The position numbers were made by a program, and so were the translations under genes. 64,000 nucleotides of DNA from the NCBI RefSeq assembly GCF_021483235.1, contig NZ_JAKEEC010000011.1, positions 1 through 64,000 on the forward strand. The letters run 5' to 3'. The DNA comes from Arthrobacter alkaliphilus (GTDB lineage Bacteria > Actinomycetota > Actinomycetes > Actinomycetales > Micrococcaceae). Below are positions 8,066-17,157 of this stretch, one piece after another (positions within the stretch are counted from its first letter, which is position 1; each line of letters opens with the position of its first letter). The notes below the pieces were generated by a model. That model was not told where the DNA came from, did no database searches, and saw only the letters and a list, made by a program, of their open reading frames with translations.

Positions 8066-8077
8066 TGGTCTAGACCA
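8066..8077. promoter_or_regulatory. DasR/GntR-type operator, TGGTCTAGACCA
   Basis: The perfect 12-bp palindrome TGGTCTAGACCA is the core of the DasR-responsive element known from Streptomyces (ACTGGTCTAGACCACT). It lies in the 239-bp gap between malic enzyme (start 7860) and the TetR gene (stop 8100), about 205 bp upstream of the malic enzyme start. It could control the malic enzyme promoter. I see no other clear feature in this gap. Confidence 0.6.
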
Positions 8078-8099
8078 ATTACGGCGATTTCCGCGAAAA

Positions 8100-8702
8100 C
8101 TACGCTTCCGCGATCAACTTGCACGCGTTCTTGAGGTCCTTCTCGGCGTCGAATAGCGAGAGTCTGCGGCATTTGACGGACTGGACCAGACCGCTGATGA
8201 CGTGAAGCAAGATCCGGGCCCTCCCGGCATCACCGATCGCGGCAGCCACCATGTCGGCAGAAAGCGCCTCAATATCGCGCAAGAGTGCGGGGATGTCACC
8301 ATCGCGAGTGTCCCAGGTGCGGGAAAGGCAGTGCTCGACAGCGGGCTGCATGACCCGCATGTGGAAAATCTCCATCCCGAGACCGGTGAGCTCCTGCTGG
8401 CTGGACCTCGAAGATGCCGGCTTGGCGCCGTTCAGTTCCCGGAGCTGCTGCCGGTAGACGGCGAGCATCAGGTGGACGGTGGACGGAAAGTAACGGTAGA
8501 GCGTCCCGAGCGGAACGTGGGCCCGAGTGGATACATCCGAGAGGCTCACGGTATCGAACTGCCGCTGGGCGAATCCCGCGGCAGTCTTCAATATCCGGGC
8601 GTAGCGCAACTGCTGTCGCGGCGTCGTGGGAGCAGCCGCCATTTGGGGCAACCCGGCGGCCAGGTCCAGCGAATACGGTTCCAAGGAGTTCGGTTCGGAC
8701 AT
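8100..8702 (-). CDS. TetR family transcriptional regulator
   Basis: The 200-residue protein carries an N-terminal TetR HTH at about residues 30-77 (LKTAAGFAQRQFDTVSLSDV, then THVPLGTLYRYF-like sequence reading RAHVPLGTLYRYFPS). The C-terminal all-helical ligand domain is not diagnostic. The ATG at 8702 lacks a strong ribosome site. It sits 122 bp downstream of an MFS transporter gene on the same strand and may control it or neighbouring genes. Confidence 0.85.
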   Translation of the reverse strand: MSEPNSLEPYSLDLAAGLPQMAAAPTTPRQQLRYARILKTAAGFAQRQFDTVSLSDVSTRAHVPLGTLYRYFPSTVHLMLAVYRQQLRELNGAKPASSRSSQQELTGLGMEIFHMRVMQPAVEHCLSRTWDTRDGDIPALLRDIEALSADMVAAAIGDAGRARILLHVISGLVQSVKCRRLSLFDAEKDLKNACKLIAEA

Positions 8703-8824
8703 TTCCGGCGTTCTGTTGGTTTGGGCTTCGTTCGGGGAGCTTGCGCGGCCCCCCCAAAGACCGAGCGCGTCCCGACCATAATACGGCAGTAAGTTGTCAG
8801 TTCCCTGAAAACGGATTCCGCAGC

Positions 8825-10153
8825 CTAGGCGACGCCTTTGATCTTCACCACGAATACTGCCCCCAGCAAGCCAATGACTGCGGCGGCCACATACAGCGAG
8901 ACGTAGCCGCCCCAAAGCACAACGAAAAAGGAAGCAATCGGTGGCGCAATCACTTGCGGCAAAGAGTTGGCGATGTTGATCACCCCAAGATCCCGGCCGC
9001 GGTCCAAAGCCGCGGGCAGCACTTGGGAGATGAGGGCGAAGTCGACCGCGAGGTACGCCCCAAAGCCAACGCCGAGCACAACTGCGCCCGCAATCGCCCC
9101 CGTCCACGTGGGTTCGAACGCGAGGATCAGGGCAGCAGCCGAGATGACAGCCGAGGAAGCAATGACCAACGGCTTGCGTTTGCCCATGCGGTCGCTAATG
9201 GCACCACCCACCACGCTCGTGATGATCACCATGACGGCATACAGGCCTGTCAGGATGAGGACCCCCAACTCAGGCCTGATCCCCTGTGTGTCCTCGAGAT
9301 GCACGGCATCCTTGAGGAAGAAGAGCAAGTACAACGTGACCATGTGGTTGCCCACGTTCACCAGGAACCTGGTCAACCAAGCCCACGCGAAGTCCGGGTA
9401 TTTGACCGGCGAGATCCAGAAGCCTTTGATGAACGTCCACAGCCTGAATGGCGGCCTGGCTTCCGGAGCGAGAGGCACGTCGCCGCTCTTGAAAAGATAG
9501 AGCACGACGCCGGCCAGCAGCGCTGCGGCGCACACAACGTAGCCGAGGGCGAAGTTCCCCGAGACCACGGACGCGATCACCGCGCCGATAAGGATGCCCA
9601 CGGTCTGGCCCATGGCCGCGAGACCGCCCACTGAGCCACGCTGCGGCACAGGCACGCGGTCCGGAATGGCCGCCGTGATTGCCGCATAGGCTCCGTTACA
9701 GCCGGCCTGGACGAGGCACCACAGAATAGTCATGACCGCCACGTTGGGAGCTCCCGCCAGGCCAAGCAACGCGGCAGTACCCAGGATGGCACCGGAAAGC
9801 ACCCAAGGGACCCGCCGTCCGAAGCGGGAGGTAGTCCGATCGCTGAACGCCCCGAACAGGGGATTCGCCACCATGGACACAGCAGCCCCGCATCCCGTCA
9901 CGAGCGCAAGGATGGCTTCCTTCTGGCCCTCGTCGAAGTGGATGGCCTGCTGCCCGAGCAACACCTGGAGAGGGCCGAAGAAGGCGGCGTTGATACCCAC
10001 ATTGACGAGCACCACTCCGGTGACCCACAGCGATCGTACGCGCGCCACGGGCTCGGCGAGCGCCGTCGTCGGGCCCGGTATTTGCGTGCGATCGAGGGAA
10101 GTATCCGCCAGCGGTCTTTCAGGCAATGAACCGGACAGATCGGACGTGCTCAT
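8825..10153 (-). CDS. MFS transporter
   Basis: The 442-residue protein has about 12 membrane segments. Major-facilitator loop motifs are visible after TM2 (GAFSDRTTSRFGRR, about residue 100) and in the second half (GGAISDRMGKRKPLV). An AGGGGAG ribosome site precedes the ATG. The overall pattern resembles sugar/cation-symporter-like MFS proteins, but the substrate cannot be deduced. The TetR gene downstream on the same strand is a candidate regulator. Confidence 0.85.
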   Translation of the reverse strand: MSTSDLSGSLPERPLADTSLDRTQIPGPTTALAEPVARVRSLWVTGVVLVNVGINAAFFGPLQVLLGQQAIHFDEGQKEAILALVTGCGAAVSMVANPLFGAFSDRTTSRFGRRVPWVLSGAILGTAALLGLAGAPNVAVMTILWCLVQAGCNGAYAAITAAIPDRVPVPQRGSVGGLAAMGQTVGILIGAVIASVVSGNFALGYVVCAAALLAGVVLYLFKSGDVPLAPEARPPFRLWTFIKGFWISPVKYPDFAWAWLTRFLVNVGNHMVTLYLLFFLKDAVHLEDTQGIRPELGVLILTGLYAVMVIITSVVGGAISDRMGKRKPLVIASSAVISAAALILAFEPTWTGAIAGAVVLGVGFGAYLAVDFALISQVLPAALDRGRDLGVINIANSLPQVIAPPIASFFVVLWGGYVSLYVAAAVIGLLGAVFVVKIKGVA

Positions 10154-10252
10154 GACGGTGCTCCCCTAGCGTCTTGACGTGTGAATTCAGCCTAGCGCCG
10201 AGGGAAGGGCGGAGGCGTTAGGCTAACTCCAACGGACCGAGGAGGATCAAAG

Positions 10253-10735
10253 ATGAACAGCCCGAGGAACCCCATCAACACCGCCGATCTCTACGACGAG
10301 CATGCCGAAGACGTTGAGTCGATCTCACTGCAGTTCCAGGACCTCGGCGGCGTTTCCCACTTCAACGGCCCTGTTCGGACCATCAAATGCTTTGAGGACA
10401 ATGCGCTGGTGAAGACCGTCCTGGCGACGCCCGGCGAAGGCGCCGTGCTGGTGGTGGACGGCTACGGCTCCCTGCGCACGGCCCTCATGGGGGACATGAT
10501 CGCCGAGAGCGCCGTCGCGAACGGCTGGGCCGGCGTCGTGATCAATGGGGCCATCCGCGACCGCGTTGCGATCGCGAAGCTGCCTCTGGGCGTCAAGGCC
10601 CTCGGGAGCAACCCCAAGAAAAGCTCCAAGGTGGGACGCGGGGAAGTGGACATCCCCTTGGTGATCGACGGAGTGCATATTGAGCCCGGCGACCTTATCT
10701 ACTGCGATCCCGACGGGATTCTCGTGGAACGGTGA
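10253..10735 (+). CDS. rraA: RraA family protein (HMG-aldolase / oxaloacetate-decarboxylase-like)
   Basis: The 160-residue protein has the complete RraA fold signatures: TADLYDEHAED at the start, VVDGYGSLRTALMGDMIAES, the conserved GAIRD motif (Arg-Asp, as in class II 4-hydroxy-4-methyl-2-oxoglutarate aldolases), and IEPGDLIYCDPDGILV at the end. A strong GAGGAGG site precedes the ATG. Family members either inhibit RNase E or act as aldolase/decarboxylase. The retained Arg-Asp pair suits either, so the role here is open. A second RraA-like domain occurs at 60.3 kb. Confidence 0.9.
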   Translation: MNSPRNPINTADLYDEHAEDVESISLQFQDLGGVSHFNGPVRTIKCFEDNALVKTVLATPGEGAVLVVDGYGSLRTALMGDMIAESAVANGWAGVVINGAIRDRVAIAKLPLGVKALGSNPKKSSKVGRGEVDIPLVIDGVHIEPGDLIYCDPDGILVER

Positions 10736-10780
10736 CATTTTTCTCGCTAATGGGGTACGACAGGGAATACGGGAGCGATT

Positions 10781-10807
10781 AGGATAGTTACTGAAAGCAA
10801 CTATCCT
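10781..10807. promoter_or_regulatory. Inverted repeat upstream of the DHA2-family MFS gene
   Basis: AGGATAGTT (10781-10789) and AACTATCCT (10799-10807) are perfect 9-bp arms around a 9-bp spacer, 33 bp upstream of the transporter start. This looks like an operator for a dimeric drug-responsive repressor. The cognate regulator is not obvious nearby. Confidence 0.55.
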
Positions 10808-10839
10808 GCTTAGTCCCTTAAATCCCCTTTGGAGAAGCA

Positions 10840-12492
10840 ATGTCCAACGCCACGCCTGTACGGGCACCCGGTGAGGTCCTGACACATCGTCAGACGCTCA
10901 CCGTCATGGTGGGCCTCATGCTCGGCATGTTCCTGTCCTCCTTGGACCAGACCATCGTGTCCACGTCCATCTACACCATCGCGAACGACCTGGACGGCCT
11001 GTCATTGCAGGCCTGGGCCACCACGGCTTACCTCATCACCTCCACGGTGAGCACCCCGCTGTACGGCAAGCTCAGCGACATCTTCGGCCGCCGCCCGCTG
11101 TACCTCGCCGCAATCCTGATCTTCCTCGCCGGCTCGCTGTACGCCGGTTCCGTGCATTCCATGACGGAGCTCGCCATCGCCCGCGGCATCCAGGGGATGG
11201 GCGCCGGCGGTTTGCTGGCCCTCGCATTGACGATCATCGGCGACATTGTCGCCCTGAAGGATCGCGCCAAGTACCAGGGCTACTTCATGTCCGTCTTTGG
11301 CGTCTCGTCCGTGCTCGGACCCGTGGTGGGCGGGGCCTTCGCAGGCTCAGCCAACATCCTTGGCTTCGATGGCTGGCGCTGGGTCTTCTTCATCAACCTG
11401 CCCATCGGGCTGGCCGCATTGGCTGTGGTGTTCTTCTTCCTGCACCTGCCCGTGAAGCACATCAAGCAGAAGATCGACTACTGGGGCGCTGCGGCCATCA
11501 CCCTGGGAATCGTCCCCTTGCTGCTCGTCGCCGAACAAGGCCGCACCTGGGGCTGGACCTCCGTGAACTCGTGGATCTGCTACGGGCTCGGTGTCATTGG
11601 CATCATCGCGTTCCTGCTGGTCGAGCGGCGTGCCGGCGATTACGCCCTGATCCCCCTGCGGCTCTTCCGCAACATCACCTTCGGCCTGTCCTCCCTGCTG
11701 AACTTCATCATTGGTATCGGCATGTTCGGGGCCATCGCGATGCTCCCGATGTACCTGCAGCTCGTCAAGGGCCTCACCCCCACCGAAGCCGGCCTCATGA
11801 TGATCACCTTCACGGTGGGCATCCTGTTCGGTTCCATCACAGCGGGACGAACCATCTCGGCGTCGGGCGTTTTCCGGATCTTCCCGATCCTCGGCACGGC
11901 GATCCTGACCGGGGCCGCCGTCGTCATGGGCCTGTCCCTGGGCGTGGACACCGAGCTGTGGGTTCCCGGCCTGATCGCCGTGTTCTTCGGCATCGGCCTG
12001 GGCTTCTGCATGCAGCCGCTCACTTTGGCCATGCAGGTCTCCGTGCCTCCGAAGGACATGGGCGTTGGCACGTCCACCGCCGCGTTCTTCCGTTCCATGG
12101 GCGGCGCCGTGGGAACCGCAGTGTTCATCTCGATGCTCTTCACCCTGGCCGCGGACAAGATCGCCTCGGGCATGAAGGACGCCATCGGCAGCGCCGACTA
12201 CCTCAAGGTGCTCAAGGACCCTGCGGTGGCCACGAATCCGGCAAACGCCAAGCTGTACGACTTCTTCAAGAACGGCGCCTCGAACGATTCGCTGAACGAC
12301 ACCAGCTGGCTGCACCACGCCAACCCGACGCTCACGCGGCCCATCCTTGAAGGTTTCGCGCAGTCGATCGACACGGTGATGCTGACCGCCGCGGCCCTCA
12401 CCGGGCTGGCATTCCTCATCACGTTCGCTTTGCCGAACAAGAAACTCATGGATCCGAAGGCGGCAGCGAAGGAAGCTGTTTCCGCCCACTAA
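10840..12492 (+). CDS. DHA2 family (EmrB/QacA-type) 14-TM drug:H+ antiporter
   Basis: The 550-residue protein has the length and 14-segment layout of DHA2 transporters. TM1 is followed by LDQTIVSTSIYTIANDL (motif D1), the loop motif GKLSDIFGRRPLY after TM2, and motif C-like GVSSVLGPVVGGAF in TM5. GGAG precedes the ATG. It probably exports toxic compounds or metabolites. An inverted repeat upstream suggests repressor control, and a terminator follows immediately. Confidence 0.9.
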   Translation: MSNATPVRAPGEVLTHRQTLTVMVGLMLGMFLSSLDQTIVSTSIYTIANDLDGLSLQAWATTAYLITSTVSTPLYGKLSDIFGRRPLYLAAILIFLAGSLYAGSVHSMTELAIARGIQGMGAGGLLALALTIIGDIVALKDRAKYQGYFMSVFGVSSVLGPVVGGAFAGSANILGFDGWRWVFFINLPIGLAALAVVFFFLHLPVKHIKQKIDYWGAAAITLGIVPLLLVAEQGRTWGWTSVNSWICYGLGVIGIIAFLLVERRAGDYALIPLRLFRNITFGLSSLLNFIIGIGMFGAIAMLPMYLQLVKGLTPTEAGLMMITFTVGILFGSITAGRTISASGVFRIFPILGTAILTGAAVVMGLSLGVDTELWVPGLIAVFFGIGLGFCMQPLTLAMQVSVPPKDMGVGTSTAAFFRSMGGAVGTAVFISMLFTLAADKIASGMKDAIGSADYLKVLKDPAVATNPANAKLYDFFKNGASNDSLNDTSWLHHANPTLTRPILEGFAQSIDTVMLTAAALTGLAFLITFALPNKKLMDPKAAAKEAVSAH

Positions 12493-12508
12493 GATTCCGA
12501 ACCGCGTC

Positions 12509-12545
12509 ACGGCAGGCAGTCTTTTGGACTGCCTGCCGTTGTCGT
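12509..12545 (+). terminator. Intrinsic terminator after the DHA2 transporter
   Basis: ACGGCAGGCAGTC (12509-12521) and GACTGCCTGCCGT (12527-12539) form a perfect 13-bp stem with a TTTTG loop, followed by TGTCGTTT. It lies 16 bp after the stop codon. Confidence 0.88.
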
Positions 12546-12749
12546 TTCCAGGATTTGTGCGGCGGAGTGCCCGACGGCGGCGCAAAAGTCCGCATTGCGT
12601 GACGCTTGCGGTGTGGCTGGCCCGCTGACTGGAAGTCACGCCGACAGCGTGCCACACTGTGTAGCGCGAGTGCACCGGCGTCCCCGTCGGAACCAGCCAA
12701 TGACGACGACCGCGCCGCACAACCCACAACATTTCCTCAAGGGAGAGCC

Positions 12750-14213
12750 ATGCCTACATCCAGCTCCGACAGCCGTTCCGGAGTCCCACGCAAGGTAATT
12801 GGCCTGGCGGTTTCCGGAGCGGTAGGCGGTTTCCTCTTCGGCTTCGACTCATCCGTGGTCAACGGCGCCGTCGATGCGATGAAGGATGAGTTCATGCTGA
12901 GCGAGGCCGTCACGGGCTTTGCCGTGGCGGTCGCGTTGCTCGGCTGCGCGGCAGGAGCGTATCTCGCGGGCAAGGTGGCGGACCGCTACGGCCGTATCCC
13001 CGCCATGAAGCTTGGCGCCGCACTCTTCCTGGTCAGTTCGATCGGGACGGGCTTGGCTTTCGGCATTTGGGACCTGGTTTTCTGGCGGCTTGTGGGCGGC
13101 CTGGGCATCGGCCTCGCATCGGTGATCGCGCCGGCCTACATCTCGGAAATCTCGCCTCGCCAGGTCCGCGGCAGGCTCGCGTCACTCCAGCAATTGGCGA
13201 TCACCACCGGAATCTTCGCGGCCTTGCTCTCCGACGCCCTCCTCGCGACGTCCGCGGGCGGCGCCCACCACGCATTGTGGCTCGGAATCGAGGCCTGGCG
13301 CTGGATGTTCATCGCGTGTGCCGCGCCAGCCGCGGTTTACGGCCTGATCTCCTTCCGGCTCCCCGAATCTCCGCGCTTCCTTGTCCTTAACGGCAAGGAA
13401 GACACAGCGCGCACGATCTTCGACACCCTGATGCCCGGCGATGACACCGAACGCCACATCCGCGAAATCCGCGACTCAATCAAGGAAGACGAACTCTCCA
13501 CCAAGAAGGGCTCGCTCCGAGGCAAGGCATTTGGTTTGCAGCCTGTGGTGTGGATCGGCATCATCCTGTCGGTGTTGCAGCAATTCGTGGGCATCAACGT
13601 GATCTTCTACTACTCCACTACCCTCTGGAAGGCAGTCGGCTTCCACGAGCAGGACTCCCTGGCCATCTCTGTGGGAACGTCCATCACCAACATCCTGGTG
13701 ACGCTCGTGGCCATCGCCCTCGTGGACCGGATCGGCCGCCGGCCCATCCTGCTGGCCGGTTCCATCGGCATGGCGGTGTCCCTCGGTGCCATGGCCCTGG
13801 CGTTCTCCTCCGCGACCGGAACGGGTTCCGCCGTGTCCCTGGCCGGCGCTTGGGGTCCGGTGGCCCTCGTGGCCGCCAACGTTTTCGTGATCAGCTTCGG
13901 AGCTTCCTGGGGACCGTTGGTCTGGGTGCTCCTGGGCGAGATCTTCCCGTCCCGCATCCGCGCCCGCGCGCTCGGCCTGGCCGCGGCAGCCCAGTGGATC
14001 GCCAACTTCGCCATCACGTTGAGCTTCCCGATCATGGCGGCGGGTTCGCTGCCGCTGACTTACGGCATGTACGCACTGTTCGCCGCGGCGTCGTTCTTCT
14101 TCGTCATGTTCAAGGTGCCCGAGACCAACGGCATGTCCCTCGAACAGGCCGAGACCTTGTTCGTCCCGAAGGGGCACATTCCCGCGGAGCTCGTGGTCAC
14201 GGAACCGAAGTAG
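12750..14213 (+). CDS. Sugar porter family MFS transporter
   Basis: The 487-residue protein has 12 membrane segments and sugar-porter signatures: GGFLFGFDSSVVNGA in TM1, GKVADRYGRIPAM, RQVRGRLASLQQLAI, PESPRFLVLNGK, QQFVGINVIFYYS and the C-terminal PETNGMSLEQ. The ATG at 12750 follows AAGGGAGAG. The frame is open further upstream, but that extension lacks a ribosome site and family similarity. It likely imports a monosaccharide or polyol by proton symport. It converges on the next MFS gene with only 4 bp between stops. Confidence 0.93.
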   Translation: MPTSSSDSRSGVPRKVIGLAVSGAVGGFLFGFDSSVVNGAVDAMKDEFMLSEAVTGFAVAVALLGCAAGAYLAGKVADRYGRIPAMKLGAALFLVSSIGTGLAFGIWDLVFWRLVGGLGIGLASVIAPAYISEISPRQVRGRLASLQQLAITTGIFAALLSDALLATSAGGAHHALWLGIEAWRWMFIACAAPAAVYGLISFRLPESPRFLVLNGKEDTARTIFDTLMPGDDTERHIREIRDSIKEDELSTKKGSLRGKAFGLQPVVWIGIILSVLQQFVGINVIFYYSTTLWKAVGFHEQDSLAISVGTSITNILVTLVAIALVDRIGRRPILLAGSIGMAVSLGAMALAFSSATGTGSAVSLAGAWGPVALVAANVFVISFGASWGPLVWVLLGEIFPSRIRARALGLAAAAQWIANFAITLSFPIMAAGSLPLTYGMYALFAAASFFFVMFKVPETNGMSLEQAETLFVPKGHIPAELVVTEPK

Positions 14214-14217
14214 CCCC

Positions 14218-15444
14218 CTACACGAGGTGCGGTTCGTGTGACTTGAGGAAGCGGCGGCCGCCGGCAGCGACGAGGATCGCAAATGCGAGGGCAAGGGCCG
14301 CGGCGAAGAAGGGAATCTGCGGGCCGAAGTGCTCGCCCAGCTGCGCCGCGGCAAACGGAGCCAGCGCACCGCCCATCCACCGCACAAAGTTGTAACCGGC
14401 CGACGCCACGGGACGCGGCGAATCGGAGACCTCCATGGCCAGTTCGGTGTAGAGGGTGTTGTTGACTCCCAGCAGGGCACCCGCCGCAATGACGAGCACG
14501 ACGACGGCCGTCACCGAGTGCCCCGCGGCAAGTCCCAGCCCCACGAGGTCGAGCAGGAGGGCCGCAAGGGTGCCGACCAGGACGTTGGTGGTGCCGAAGC
14601 GGCGCTGCAGCACGGGTGCCACGAAGACCGAGAAAACGGCCACAGCCACACCCCAGCCGAAGAAAACGGCACCGATACCGTAGGCGTCCATTCCCAGGAT
14701 GAAGGGCGTGAAGGCCAGGATGGTGAAGAAGCCGTAGTTGTAGAAGAGGGCACTGGCCGCGGTGGTGCGAAGGCCCTTGTGGCCCAAGGCAAGGAGCGGG
14801 TCACGCAAGCGGGCCTTCGTCGCCGGCGCCGGGGTCTTGGGCAGGAGCGCCAGCAAGGCGATGAACGACACGGCCATGAGGACCGCGGTTCCGAAGAACG
14901 GTGCGCGCCACTGCCACCCACCGAGCAGGGCGCCGAGCAACGGGCCGAGGGAGATGCCCAGGCCAAGGGCGGCCTCGTAAAGGATGATCGCAGTTCCGGT
15001 TCCGCCACTCGCGACGCCGACAATTACGGCGAGCGCGGTGGCCACGAAGAGCGCGTTGCCGAGACCCCATCCGGCGCGGAATCCGACCAGCTCACCCACG
15101 CTGCCGGACATACCTGACAGCGAGGCGAACACGACGATCAGGGCAAGCCCGATCATGAGCGTCTTCTTACCGCCGATCCGCGACGAGACGAAGCCGGTCA
15201 CGAGCATCGCGACTGCGGTCACTAGGAAGTAGCTCGTGAACAACAGGGACACCTGGCTGGGGCTGGCCTGGAGGTTCTTGGCGATGGCCGGCAGGATCGG
15301 GTCCACCAGGCCGATGCCCATGAAGGCGAAGACGGCGGCAAGCGCCGTGGCCCACACAGCCTTGGGCTGCCTGAGTAATGAGGCCTTTTCCGCCTCGAGG
15401 GTTTCTTCCGCTGGCTGCAGTTGGTCTGCGAGCTGGCCTTTCAT
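14218..15444 (-). CDS. MFS transporter, MarR-linked
   Basis: The 408-residue protein has 12 membrane segments, with LVDPILPAIAKNLQASPSQV in the first half, a loop after TM2 (GFVSSRIGGKKTLM) and a central basic loop. This resembles DHA1-type drug efflux proteins. It starts 11 bp after the MarR gene on the same strand, so the two form an operon controlled by the operator at 15913-15949. Efflux of a toxic compound sensed by the MarR protein is inferred. Confidence 0.9.
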   Translation of the reverse strand: MKGQLADQLQPAEETLEAEKASLLRQPKAVWATALAAVFAFMGIGLVDPILPAIAKNLQASPSQVSLLFTSYFLVTAVAMLVTGFVSSRIGGKKTLMIGLALIVVFASLSGMSGSVGELVGFRAGWGLGNALFVATALAVIVGVASGGTGTAIILYEAALGLGISLGPLLGALLGGWQWRAPFFGTAVLMAVSFIALLALLPKTPAPATKARLRDPLLALGHKGLRTTAASALFYNYGFFTILAFTPFILGMDAYGIGAVFFGWGVAVAVFSVFVAPVLQRRFGTTNVLVGTLAALLLDLVGLGLAAGHSVTAVVVLVIAAGALLGVNNTLYTELAMEVSDSPRPVASAGYNFVRWMGGALAPFAAAQLGEHFGPQIPFFAAALALAFAILVAAGGRRFLKSHEPHLV

Positions 15445-15455
15445 GGACTGCTCTC

Positions 15456-15914
15456 CTAGTTCCTGGCTTGGTTCTGCAATGAGTTGTTGATCTTGTCGAA
15501 CACCGGAAGCGCGGCTTCCACGGCGTCGCGTTCCGCCTGGCCCAGGGTCCCGAGGATCCCTGCGATGTATTCGTTGCGGCGACGGTCTGCGTTCTCGACG
15601 GCGGCACGCCCTGCCGCCGTCGCGGCGACACGGACAGCGCGGGAGTCGTCCGGGTCGGCTTCGCGCCTGACCAGTCCGGCGCGCTCAAGTTTGATGATCT
15701 GTTCCGTGGCGCTGGGGACCTTGACCCCAAGGTTCCGGGCGATCCCTCCGACGCGGGCACCGCCGTCGAGCGCCATCTTGAGCACTCCGAGCTGCGCGGA
15801 GCTGAGCTGCTCTTCGGAATCGAGGCGGCGCATCACGTAGACGCTCTGCCGCAAAGCCTCCCTGAAGGATTGGGCGAGGGCAAGGAGCGCGTCGTCAACT
15901 GGGCTGGTATTCAT
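15456..15914 (-). CDS. MarR family transcriptional regulator
   Basis: The 152-residue winged-HTH protein has LSSAQLGVLKMALDGGARVG, recognition helix VPSATEQIIKLERAGLVRRE and wing DPDDSRAVRVAATAAG, which are standard MarR features. The ATG at 15914 has no Shine-Dalgarno. The promoter lies so close that the mRNA is probably leaderless (see the operator entry). It is the first gene of an operon with the MFS transporter and very likely autorepresses. Confidence 0.93.
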   Translation of the reverse strand: MNTSPVDDALLALAQSFREALRQSVYVMRRLDSEEQLSSAQLGVLKMALDGGARVGGIARNLGVKVPSATEQIIKLERAGLVRREADPDDSRAVRVAATAAGRAAVENADRRRNEYIAGILGTLGQAERDAVEAALPVFDKINNSLQNQARN

Positions 15915-15955
15915 ATTTAGGTATCCTAACAGTTAGGCACCCTAAATATCAAGTA
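15913..15955 (-). promoter_or_regulatory. marR promoter with nested palindromic operator overlapping the start codon
   Basis: Outer arms ATATTTAGG (15913-15921) and CCTAAATAT (15941-15949) and inner arms CCTAAC (15925-15930) and GTTAGG (15932-15937) share the same centre, 15931. On the minus strand, TTGATA and TAGGAT are about 18 bp apart as -35 and -10 boxes, and the expected start of transcription falls within a few bases of the ATG. Repressor binding would cover the promoter and start codon. Confidence 0.7.
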
Positions 15956-15996
15956 AAAAGCTCACCCTCCTGCACATCACGTGGAGGAGGGTGAGC
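15955..15996 (-). terminator. Intrinsic terminator of the mtl operon
   Basis: On the minus strand, GCTCACCCTCC (15996-15986) pairs with GGAGGGTGAGC (15970-15960), followed by TTTTTAC. It lies about 12 bp past the mtlD stop. Confidence 0.9.
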
Positions 15997-16008
15997 GAGC
16001 GTTCTCCC

Positions 16009-17157
16009 CTAGGCCTCGGCCTTGCGGGCTTCGACGAGCTTCAGCACCTGCGGGAACAACGGGTGCGACGGCGGCAGTTCGGTGATGCGCTCAACCGCCT
16101 CCGCTGCGTCCATCTCTGCAAGCATCCGGGCGAGTTCCACGGCTTCGTCATCTGCCCCGTCGTCGAAACGAAGGGCAGCGGAGATCGCGTCGAGCAAGGC
16201 CACGGGGGTGACTCCGCGCTCGGCCAGTTCCGCAGCGGGGCCGATGAACCGTTCGTGCCGGCCCAACTTCCGGAGCGGAGCACGACCAACCCGGTTCACG
16301 GTGTCCGGCAAGTACGGGTTGGTGAAGCGTGACAGGATCTTCTGCACGTACGCTTCCTGCTCAGCTTCGGCGAAGTCGTGCTTGGCCACGAGAAGCTGCT
16401 TGGTTTCCTCCAGCACCGCGCGCACCCGGGCAGCCACGGAGGCGTCGGCCATCGCGTCGGAGATCTTCTCCAAGCCGGCACCGTAACCGAAATACGCGGC
16501 CGAAGCGTGCCCCGTGTTGACCGTGAACAGCTTCCGTTCGATATACGGACCCAGCTCGTCCACGAAGGTCGCGCCGGGGATCACCGGCGCGTTCCCCGCG
16601 AACGGCGTGCGGTCGATGACCCACTCGTAAAAGGTTTCCACAGTGACGTCCAGGCCTTGGCCCGGCGCCTGGTTGGGCACAATCCTGTCCACCGCGGTAT
16701 TCGCAAACACAGCGGCAGAGGAAAGGTCGCCCGAGGCGCCGTCCCAAGCGGCTTCCACTTCGGATCGCAGGAGGTCCGTGGCGTTGATCGCGTTCTCGCA
16801 GGCCATCACTTGGAGCGGAGCCAACGACGGCGACCGGCCCGCGATGCCGCTCGCGATCACCGGTGCCACGAACTTGAGGATGTGCGGCCCCACCGCCGTG
16901 GTGACGAGGTCCGCCGTCGCAATTTCCTCGACGACGGCGGCCTCTTCGGTGCCCGAATTCAGGGCCCGGAACCCGGACACGGTCTTGACCGCCGCGTTTT
17001 CGCCGACCTCGTGGACCTCGTAGGAGGACGCTGCGGCGAGCTGGCTGATCAAAGCATCCGCGACATCGGCGAAGACCACCTCATATCCGGCCTCGTGCAG
17101 CAGCAAGCCGACGAATCCCCGTCCGATGTTCCCTGCCCCGAAATGGACTGCCTTCAC
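16009..17157 (-). CDS. mtlD: Mannitol-1-phosphate 5-dehydrogenase
   Basis: The 382-residue protein oxidises mannitol 1-phosphate to fructose 6-phosphate with NAD. It has the N-terminal dinucleotide motif [16 protein letters not shown], the conserved [12 protein letters not shown], and the catalytic region VDRIVPNQ plus [20 protein letters not shown]. Length matches the family. The start is GTG at 17157, which shares its first base with the mtlA stop (TAGTG), indicating translational coupling. It is the last gene of the operon. Confidence 0.95.
   Translation of the reverse strand: MKAVHFGAGNIGRGFVGLLLHEAGYEVVFADVADALISQLAAASSYEVHEVGENAAVKTVSGFRALNSGTEEAAVVEEIATADLVTTAVGPHILKFVAPVIASGIAGRSPSLAPLQVMACENAINATDLLRSEVEAAWDGASGDLSSAAVFANTAVDRIVPNQAPGQGLDVTVETFYEWVIDRTPFAGNAPVIPGATFVDELGPYIERKLFTVNTGHASAAYFGYGAGLEKISDAMADASVAARVRAVLEETKQLLVAKHDFAEAEQEAYVQKILSRFTNPYLPDTVNRVGRAPLRKLGRHERFIGPAAELAERGVTPVALLDAISAALRFDDGADDEAVELARMLAEMDAAEAVERITELPPSHPLFPQVLKLVEARKAEA

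Noticed and set aside
11347..12732. 461-codon minus-strand frame opposite the DHA2 transporter
   Set aside because: Charged, His/Asp/Gly-rich peptide complementary to hydrophobic codons of a clear 14-TM transporter; no motif or ribosome site.
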